Assembly (NCBI GenBank): GCA_001303705.1
Contig: LJUI01000175.1
Span: 1 to 5,027, forward strand
Source: a candidate division TA06 bacterium SM23_40
GTDB lineage: Bacteria > LJUI01 > SM1-40
Direction of reading: 5' to 3'
DNA: 5,027 nt
A program made the translations under genes and the position numbers. Of the stretch, positions 1 through 5,027 are shown one piece after another. Within the stretch, counting starts at the first letter, position 1, and every line of letters starts with the position of its first letter. A model generated the notes under the pieces. The model was not told the DNA's origin. It saw nothing but the letters and a program-made list of their open reading frames with translations, and ran no database searches.

Positions 1-301
1 TCACGTTTCCCATCCTACCCGCTATTTCCAGGAATCGTGGCCGACGTTCGTAAGTGGACCCGGAGACGGCCAGTACAGCGGTGTCAGGATAGGACTGTTG
101 CAGCTTGCTGATGAACTCGAGACCATCCATCACGGGCATGAACAGATCGGCTATGACTAGATCCGCCGGCTTCTCACCCATCAGCTTCAGCCCCTCCTGC
201 CCGTTCTCCGCTTCGATCACCGAGTGGCCGTCCAATTCGAGCATCCTGCACAGCACCCGTCGCACTGCGGCGTCGTCATCAACCACGAGAATCAGCGCCA
301 T
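1..301 (-). CDS. Response regulator receiver domain protein, CheY-like (3' end beyond window)
   Basis: The gene enters from the left edge; 100 N-terminal residues are visible and the stop lies outside. The translation begins MALILVVDDDAAVRRVL, which is the first beta strand and acidic pocket (D8, D9, D10) of a REC domain. The phosphoacceptor is D52 in VIADLFMPVMDG (residues 49-60), with the conserved P56 and the D59-G60 turn. The switch Ser is S80 in LAVSGS. The conserved Lys of the last beta strand would fall just past the visible part. By family knowledge the protein receives phosphate from a histidine kinase on D52 in the cytoplasm. No output domain can be seen, so it may be a stand-alone receiver of about 120 residues or the start of a longer regulator. 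The ATG at 301 is supported by a strong Shine-Dalgarno. It lies 50 bases downstream of the permease stop on the same strand, so co-transcription is possible. No partner kinase is in the window. The domain call is secure; pathway and target are unknown. Confidence 0.9.
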   Translation of the reverse strand, partial: MALILVVDDDAAVRRVLCRMLELDGHSVIEAENGQEGLKLMGEKPADLVIADLFMPVMDGLEFISKLQQSYPDTAVLAVSGSTYERRPRFLEIAGRMGNV

Positions 302-308
302 CTCACGA

Positions 309-314
309 CCCTCC
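309..314 (-). promoter_or_regulatory. Shine-Dalgarno site of the receiver gene
   Basis: On the minus strand the hexamer GGAGGG lies 7 bases before the ATG at 301. It is the strongest ribosome-binding site in the window and fixes the start of the receiver gene. It sits inside the 50-base gap after the permease stop. I see no hairpin plus T-tract terminator in that gap, which is compatible with read-through from the permease. Confidence 0.7.
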
Positions 315-351
315 GAATCCTATTTTGCCCTACGGCGGCCCGTTCCTGCGA

Positions 352-1767
352 TCAAACCGCTCGGGCTGCTGTCCTCCGCCAACAGAAGTATACTGGAACA
401 CCTACGGCGGTGATCACGAGTCCCGCCAGCGATTCTACCGGCCTGGCAAACAACGTGTTCACGATTATCGCGACCGTGACAACCACGAAGATCACCGGTA
501 CCGTCGGGTAGCCCCACGTCCTGTAAGGTCGCGGTAGGTCTGGCCGCCGTCTGCGTAGCACGAACACCGCCGCGACGGCGGCGGCCCAGAAAGCCAAGGT
601 GATGAACATGACATACGTGAACAGCTGTTCGTACGTGCCGGTCAAGGTGAGCACGCAGGCCCATACCGCCTGAGTCGTAATCGCGGCCGCCGGAGTACCG
701 AAGCGTGGGTGCACGGCGCCCGCTCGATGAAAGAAGACACCGTCGCGCGCCATTGCGTAGTAGACTCTCGGCCCGACAAAGATCGAACCGTTCAACGCGC
801 CGAATGTGGAGATCATCACGGCTGCAGAGACCAAGCTCGCCGCGCCGGTCCCGAACAGCGCCTGCGAAGCGCGTTCCGCAACCCGCATGACGCCCGCCAA
901 TTCAGCGAGGGGCAACGCCAAGACGTATACGACATTCACCAGAACGTACAGGATCGTGATTGCGGCGGTTCCGATTAGCAGCGATAGTGGAAGGTTACGC
1001 CTGGGATCCCGAATCTCTCCGGCCACGTAGCTGATGTTGTTCCACCCGTCGAATGCCCAGGAGACGGCCACTACGGCGACCCCGAATCCGATCAGCAACG
1101 CACCAGGGCTTGCTCCGGTCGGATTGAGAGAGTTGTCGAGCTGCTGCCGGGACCCCAGCATGAGCCCCACCGTCACGAAAGCCACCAGGGCAGCGATCTT
1201 GACCACAGTGAACGCGTTCTGAATCAGCTTCCCAAAAACCACGCCGGCGTAGTTGCACACCGTCAGTAGGACGATCACGGCCACGGCCGCGAGCTGTACC
1301 GTGGAAACGCTATATCTGTAATCGAGACCATTCTCGGCGATGTCCAACGATAGCACGATCCGATCGGTCGAGATCGCGGGAGCAAAATATCCCAGGTATT
1401 CGGCGAACCCGACCGCCAGGGCCGCTATCGACCCGCCCATCGCAACCAGGAACAGTATCCACCCGAACAGGAATGCGGCGAGGTTACCGTACGCCTCCCG
1501 CAGATACACGTACTGACCACCGGCCTCGGGCATCGCGGCACCGAGCTCCGCAAACGTGAGGGCACCTGAGAGGGTCAGCAGTCCTCCGACAACCCAGGCC
1601 AGGAGCAACAACGGCACTGACGGAATGCTCTGCGCCATTATACCCGTCGTGAGGAAGATCCCGGATCCGATGACTATTCCCACCATCATCATTACCGAGT
1701 CGAACAGCCCGAGCGCGCGGACGAGCTCGGGCCCCTCGCTCACCGTGCCCCGCACATCACTCTGCAT
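352..1767 (-). CDS. APC-superfamily amino acid permease, LAT/SteT-like
   Basis: This is a complete 471-residue inner-membrane transporter of normal length for the 12-helix amino acid-polyamine-organocation superfamily. The unwound first helix carries the substrate-binding motif GIVIGSGIFL (residues 30-39). EAGGQYVYLREAYG (81-94) follows helix 2. Helix 6 and the loop after it contain SWAFDGWNNISYVAGEIRDP (236-255) then RRNLP, a hallmark of the L-type amino acid transporter branch (SLC7 LATs, bacterial SteT). NGSIFVGPRVYYAMARDG (326-343) and VHPRFGTP (352-359) are the usual helix 8 and loop motifs. RRPDLPRPYRTWGYP (407-421) precedes the last two helices. By family knowledge it moves neutral amino acids by exchange or proton symport; the substrate cannot be read from sequence. 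The ATG at 1767 gives the usual short cytoplasmic N-terminus of about 20 residues, although its Shine-Dalgarno is weak. It is divergent from the secreted amidohydrolase and is followed at 50 bases by the receiver gene. Family call is confident; subfamily is likely; substrate is unknown. Confidence 0.93.
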   Translation of the reverse strand: MQSDVRGTVSEGPELVRALGLFDSVMMMVGIVIGSGIFLTTGIMAQSIPSVPLLLLAWVVGGLLTLSGALTFAELGAAMPEAGGQYVYLREAYGNLAAFLFGWILFLVAMGGSIAALAVGFAEYLGYFAPAISTDRIVLSLDIAENGLDYRYSVSTVQLAAVAVIVLLTVCNYAGVVFGKLIQNAFTVVKIAALVAFVTVGLMLGSRQQLDNSLNPTGASPGALLIGFGVAVVAVSWAFDGWNNISYVAGEIRDPRRNLPLSLLIGTAAITILYVLVNVVYVLALPLAELAGVMRVAERASQALFGTGAASLVSAAVMISTFGALNGSIFVGPRVYYAMARDGVFFHRAGAVHPRFGTPAAAITTQAVWACVLTLTGTYEQLFTYVMFITLAFWAAAVAAVFVLRRRRPDLPRPYRTWGYPTVPVIFVVVTVAIIVNTLFARPVESLAGLVITAVGVPVYFCWRRTAARAV

Positions 1768-1795
1768 TCGCGTGGGATGTCCAGAAGCGACGACT

Positions 1796-1824
1796 TTGTG
1801 GAGACACAGATCTGCCCCTATACT
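1796..1824 (+). promoter_or_regulatory. Candidate sigma70-type promoter for the amidohydrolase
   Basis: In the divergent intergenic region, TATACT (1819-1824, five of six matches to the -10 consensus) lies 17 bases after TTGTGG (1796-1801, three of six matches to -35). Transcription would start near 1831 and leave a leader of about 50 bases before the ATG at 1881. The -10 is good and the -35 is poor. I found no equally good promoter for the permease on the other strand. A minus-strand TTGATC at 1831-1826 is a possible -35 but lacks a matching -10. No clear operator palindrome is visible. Confidence 0.35.
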
Positions 1825-1880
1825 GGATCAAGGACACGGCGGCTAGCGCCGATCGCAACGTGAACTCTGCGGATGATATC

Positions 1881-3152
1881 ATGATGAATGCGCGCACCGT
1901 TATGCTGGTTCTCTCGCTGATAGTGGGTCTGCTGTCTCACTCAGTCAATGCGCAGGAGGCGCTACTGCTCCGACCGGGAAAGGTGTTCGACGGTACCGAG
2001 ATGCGCGACGCCTGGGTTGTCCTGATCAGAGGCGACCGGATCGCGGCCGCCGGACCCTACGACCAAGTCCAGTCTCCCCGGGGAGCCCGCATTGTGGAGC
2101 TGCCCGGGCTAACGCTGCTGCCAGGTCTGATTGAGGGCCACTCGCATTTGCTGCTCCACCCCTACGATGAGACACCGTGGACCGACCAGGTGCTCTATGA
2201 GTCACTCGGACAGCGAATCGCGCGAGGTGTCGTGCACGCCGAGAAAACACTCATGGCCGGGATAACGACGGAACGTGACCTCGGTACCGAGGGAGCGGGC
2301 TACGGTGACGTAGGACTCAAAGAGGCAATTGAGCTGGGGGTGATCCCCGGACCACGCCTGATTGTGACAACGAGGGCGATCGTGGCAACCGGAAGCTACA
2401 ACCCGAAGGGGGCTCCCGAACTGTCGCTCCCGAAAGGCGCAGAGGAAGCCGACGGTCACGACGATCTCATCAGAATCACCCGAGACCAGATTGGCAGGGG
2501 CGCGGACTGGGTGAAGATCTACGCCGATTATCGCTGGGGTCCCGGCGGCACGAACCGCCCCTCGTTCACAGAGCAGGAGCTGCGGCTGGTCGTCGATGTA
2601 GCGGAGAGCTCCGGTCGACACGTGGTCGCGCACGCCAATTCCGTGGAAGCCATCCGCCGATCCGTCATGGCAGGAGTCAAGACGATAGAGCATGGAGATG
2701 AGGCCGACCGCGAAGTGCTGCAGTTGATGGCTGAACGTGACGTTGCCCTATGCCCTACCGTCGCTGCATCCGACGCCATCATGCAGTACCGGGGGTGGCG
2801 CAAGGGAGTTGACAGCGAACCGGAGCGGATCCGGCAGAAGAAGGCATCGTTCCGCTTGGCTCTCGAGGTGGGGGTCCCCATTTGTTTCGGCGGTGACGTC
2901 GGAGTCTTCGCGCACGGTGACAACGTGAGGGAACTCGAGCTGATGGTCGAGTACGGTATGACACCGCTGGCGGCGGTGCGCGCGGCGACGTCAGGGAACG
3001 CGACAATCCTCGAACTCGACGATCGGGGCGAGGTACGGGAGGGACTGCTTGCAGATCTGATTGCCGTCCGGGGTGATCCCACGGCAAACATATCAGCGCT
3101 CAGGGAAGTAGTGATGGTAATGAAGGGGGGCGTGTTCTACAAGAGCCCCTAG
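1881..3152 (+). CDS. Secreted metal-dependent amidohydrolase, imidazolonepropionase/Xaa-dipeptidase-like
   Basis: A complete 423-residue amidohydrolase-superfamily enzyme. Residues 1-24 look like a Sec signal peptide: a short Arg-bearing n-region, the hydrophobic core VMLVLSLIVGLL and a VNA|QE cleavage site. There is no lipobox Cys, so the enzyme is probably periplasmic or secreted. The mature part has the small beta domain (KVFDG, strand WVVLIRGDRIAAAG) and then the TIM barrel. Metal ligands follow family order: H87 and H89 in IEGHSHLL, a likely carboxylated K212 in DWVKIYADY, H251 in VVAHAN, H271 in TIEHGDE, and D339 in GGDVGVFAHGDN. The C-terminus (EGLLADLIAVRGDP) returns to the beta domain, as in COG1228 proteins. 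Such proteins hydrolyse C-N bonds; characterised relatives with this layout include exported Xaa-Arg/Lys/Pro dipeptidases, but the substrate is not readable here. The frame can open at GTG 1860, but that adds two Asp before the signal peptide and has no Shine-Dalgarno. ATG 1881 has GGAT six bases upstream and gives a normal n-region, so I prefer it. True HutI is cytoplasmic, so a histidine-pathway role is unlikely. Confidence 0.9.
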   Translation: MMNARTVMLVLSLIVGLLSHSVNAQEALLLRPGKVFDGTEMRDAWVVLIRGDRIAAAGPYDQVQSPRGARIVELPGLTLLPGLIEGHSHLLLHPYDETPWTDQVLYESLGQRIARGVVHAEKTLMAGITTERDLGTEGAGYGDVGLKEAIELGVIPGPRLIVTTRAIVATGSYNPKGAPELSLPKGAEEADGHDDLIRITRDQIGRGADWVKIYADYRWGPGGTNRPSFTEQELRLVVDVAESSGRHVVAHANSVEAIRRSVMAGVKTIEHGDEADREVLQLMAERDVALCPTVAASDAIMQYRGWRKGVDSEPERIRQKKASFRLALEVGVPICFGGDVGVFAHGDNVRELELMVEYGMTPLAAVRAATSGNATILELDDRGEVREGLLADLIAVRGDPTANISALREVVMVMKGGVFYKSP

Positions 3153-3155
3153 CTC

Positions 3156-5027
3156 CTACCCTAGCTTGTTCCTGATCAACTCAGCGACCGCCACCGGGTC
3201 TGCCCGGCCGGCGGTCTCTTTCATGACTTGTCCCACGAAGAAGTCCAACAAGCTCGACTTCCTCGACAAGTACCGACGGACCTCGTTCGGGTGGGCGTCG
3301 AGTACCTGATCCACGATCAACTCGAGTTCCTTCCCACCGCCGATCCGATCGAGGGTGTACTTCCTTGGATTGTTGACCGGGTTTGTCCCGCCGCCGTGCA
3401 GCTTTCGATCACTGGCGCCAGCCGACGAAACACGGTCTCTGTCGGAGATCTTGGCCCAAGTATCGCGCAAGGGTACCGTCCGGTTGAACACCAATCGCTC
3501 AGCCGATGAATCGATCAAGTCACTCACAAAGTATCCCTGTCGCTCGAACTGGTATCTCGTGCCCGGAGGATCCTTCCCGATACTTGGCTCCACATACGCA
3601 CCGGTCGTAATCACGACTGATGCGGGATTCAGGAAGTCGGTGAACTCCCCACCTTCCTCTACATCGTCGGGATCGGGAACGGTGAACAGGCGATCGTAGA
3701 GCCGCACCTCCGCCGGCACGGCATGGCGGATGGATACCCAATGCAGCGTACCCTTCACCTTGCGACCGTCGGGAGCCCCACCGCCCTTTGTATCCGCGTC
3801 GTACGTGCAGCGGAGTTCCGTGATCTCGCCCGTCACCGGGTCCTTTATGACCTCGATGCACTTGATGTAGTAGGCGTACCGCAGCCGGACCTCCCGACCC
3901 GGGGCAAGCCGGAAGAACTTCTTCGGCGGGTCCTCGAGAAAATCGTCTCGCTCAATGTACAGCTCACGAGTGAACGGCACCCGTCTCGATCCCTCTTTCG
4001 GTACGTCGTGTGGGTAGAGCGGCGCATCCAACCACTCCGTCTCGCCTTCCGGGAAGTTGAGCAACACGACCTTGAGAGGGCGCATTACGCACATCACGCG
4101 AGGCACAGTACGGTTGAGGTCATCACGGATCGCGTACTCCAGCTTGCCGATATCTACACGGCTGTCGACCTTGGCGACGCCGATCATATCGCAGAAGTTG
4201 CGGATGGCCGCCGGCGTGACGCCCCTACGCCTGAGCCCCGCCACGGTCGGCATCCGCGGGTCATCCCAACCGGTTACATGATTCTCCTTGACGAGCCGCA
4301 CGAGCTTGCGCTTGCTCAAAACCGTGTAGTCGAGGTTGAGTCTGGCAAACTCGGTCTGCTCGGGAGGCTCCTCGAATCCAACGTTTTCAAGTACCCAGTC
4401 ATACAACGCCCGATTGTCCTTGAACTCGAGCGTACAGAGCGAGTGGGTTACACCCTCGATCGCGTCCTCCAGGCAATGGGCGTAATCGTACATCGGGTAG
4501 ACACACCAGGCGTCACCCCTCCGGTAGTGAGTGGCATGGCGTATCCGATAGAGAAGCGGATCCCGCATCAACATGTTTGGGGCGCCCATGTCGATCTTGG
4601 CCCGAAGGACGTGGGCGCCGTCGGGGAACTCCCCTGCCCGCATGCGCTCGAGCAGATCCAGGTTCTCTTCGACGGACCGATTTCTGTAGGGGCTTTCCTT
4701 GCCCGACCTCGTCACAGTACCGCGGTAGTCTCTGATCTCCTCCTCGGTGAGGCTATCCACGTACGCTTTCCCATCTTTGACGAGCTTCACGGCAAACTCA
4801 TAGAACTGCTCGAAGTAGTCCGAGGCATAGTACAACCGGTCTTCCCAGTCGTAGCCCAGCCATCTCACGTCCTCCCTGATGGCGACTGCGTATCTCTCTT
4901 CCTCGGTGATCGGGTTTGTATCATCGAACCGGAGGTTGCACTTCCCGCCTTCGTGCTCAGCGGCGATCCCAAAGTTCAGTACGATCGACTTCGCGTGGCC
5001 GATGTGAAGGAACCCGTTAGGTTCGGG
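3156..5027 (-). CDS. glnS: Glutaminyl-tRNA synthetase with C-terminal YqeY/GatB-type tail (5' end beyond window)
   Basis: Class I aminoacyl-tRNA synthetase that activates glutamine with ATP and loads it on tRNA-Gln in the cytoplasm (EC 6.1.1.18). 623 residues are visible; the frame stays open to the right edge, and comparison with E. coli GlnRS suggests about 30-40 N-terminal residues are missing. The GTG at 4868 is an internal Val codon ([10 protein letters not shown]), not a start. Visible residues begin [14 protein letters not shown], with the HIGH signature at 8-11. RFDDTNP follows at about 34-40, then [20 protein letters not shown] in the catalytic region. The KMSKS-type loop is VLSKR at 236-240 (4308-4322), the GlnRS form. 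[14 protein letters not shown] and [12 protein letters not shown] mark GlnRS rather than GluRS. Two anticodon-binding beta barrels occupy about 304-527. After a Gly/Asn/Ser-rich linker, the last 65 residues or so (about 3159-3353) resemble the GatB/YqeY tail, including [16 protein letters not shown]. This matches the known GlnRS/YqeY fusion type, but the tail looks short. The stop lies three bases from the convergent amidohydrolase stop. Confidence 0.96.
   Translation of the reverse strand, partial: PEPNGFLHIGHAKSIVLNFGIAAEHEGGKCNLRFDDTNPITEEERYAVAIREDVRWLGYDWEDRLYYASDYFEQFYEFAVKLVKDGKAYVDSLTEEEIRDYRGTVTRSGKESPYRNRSVEENLDLLERMRAGEFPDGAHVLRAKIDMGAPNMLMRDPLLYRIRHATHYRRGDAWCVYPMYDYAHCLEDAIEGVTHSLCTLEFKDNRALYDWVLENVGFEEPPEQTEFARLNLDYTVLSKRKLVRLVKENHVTGWDDPRMPTVAGLRRRGVTPAAIRNFCDMIGVAKVDSRVDIGKLEYAIRDDLNRTVPRVMCVMRPLKVVLLNFPEGETEWLDAPLYPHDVPKEGSRRVPFTRELYIERDDFLEDPPKKFFRLAPGREVRLRYAYYIKCIEVIKDPVTGEITELRCTYDADTKGGGAPDGRKVKGTLHWVSIRHAVPAEVRLYDRLFTVPDPDDVEEGGEFTDFLNPASVVITTGAYVEPSIGKDPPGTRYQFERQGYFVSDLIDSSAERLVFNRTVPLRDTWAKISDRDRVSSAGASDRKLHGGGTNPVNNPRKYTLDRIGGGKELELIVDQVLDAHPNEVRRYLSRKSSLLDFFVGQVMKETAGRADPVAVAELIRNKLG

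Noticed and set aside
320-664. A 114-codon minus-strand frame overlapping the permease end and the gap before the receiver gene
   Set aside because: The His/Arg-rich composition is an out-of-frame reading of the permease C-terminus; the permease frame carries the family motifs.
1838-1850. Small inverted repeat GGCG/CGCC in the divergent intergenic region as an operator
   Set aside because: Four base pairs around a five-base loop are expected by chance in GC-rich DNA; no second copy is present.
2202-2693. A 163-codon minus-strand open frame opposite the amidohydrolase
   Set aside because: No recognisable motif and no Shine-Dalgarno evidence; fully overlapped by the confident hydrolase gene.
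2528-3091. A 187-codon minus-strand open frame opposite the amidohydrolase
   Set aside because: Its translation is Ser/Arg/Pro-rich with no domain pattern, and it lies wholly antisense to a gene with an intact catalytic motif series. This is typical of shadow frames in GC-rich DNA.
3124-3150. Possible terminator hairpin (AGGGG pairing with CCCCT) at the end of the amidohydrolase
   Set aside because: Only about five pairs with a loop of 13-17 bases, overlapping the stop codon, and no T-tract follows on the plus strand.
4866-4868. GTG as the start of glnS
   Set aside because: The frame stays open upstream to the window edge and encodes the HIGH motif and RFDDTNP, so this codon is internal.

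Overview
This window is moderately GC-rich bacterial DNA holding four protein-coding genes and almost no non-coding space. Two genes run off the window edges. There is no rRNA, tRNA, mobile element, CRISPR array or prophage signature. The gene content (a GlnRS with an appended YqeY/GatB-type tail, a signal-peptide amidohydrolase of the imidazolonepropionase-like group, and an LAT-type APC permease) points to a free-living bacterium, probably with a Gram-negative-type envelope. A lineage such as Gemmatimonadota or Acidobacteriota would fit, but that is a guess from gene style; no phylogenetic marker could be compared.

Layout: positions 1-301 (minus) carry the N-terminal 100 residues of a CheY-like receiver protein with a strong Shine-Dalgarno. 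50 bases upstream of it, on the same strand, lies a complete amino-acid permease (352-1767). The two may share a transcript. A short divergent intergenic region (1768-1880) separates the permease from a secreted metal-dependent amidohydrolase on the plus strand (1881-3152) and holds a candidate sigma70-type promoter for the hydrolase. The hydrolase then meets the end of a convergent glutaminyl-tRNA synthetase gene (3156-5027, minus, 5' end outside the window), with only three bases between the two stop codons.

Functionally, glnS is a housekeeping gene that charges tRNA-Gln directly. Its interest is the C-terminal extension resembling the tRNA-contacting tail of GatB and YqeY. The divergent hydrolase and permease could form a small scavenging unit, in which an exported hydrolase releases amino acids from peptides or related amides and the permease imports them. 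That link rests on adjacency only. The receiver protein may be an accidental neighbour or a phosphorelay component. I did not find a convincing undescribed system here; most of the window is ordinary housekeeping and nutrient-handling content.
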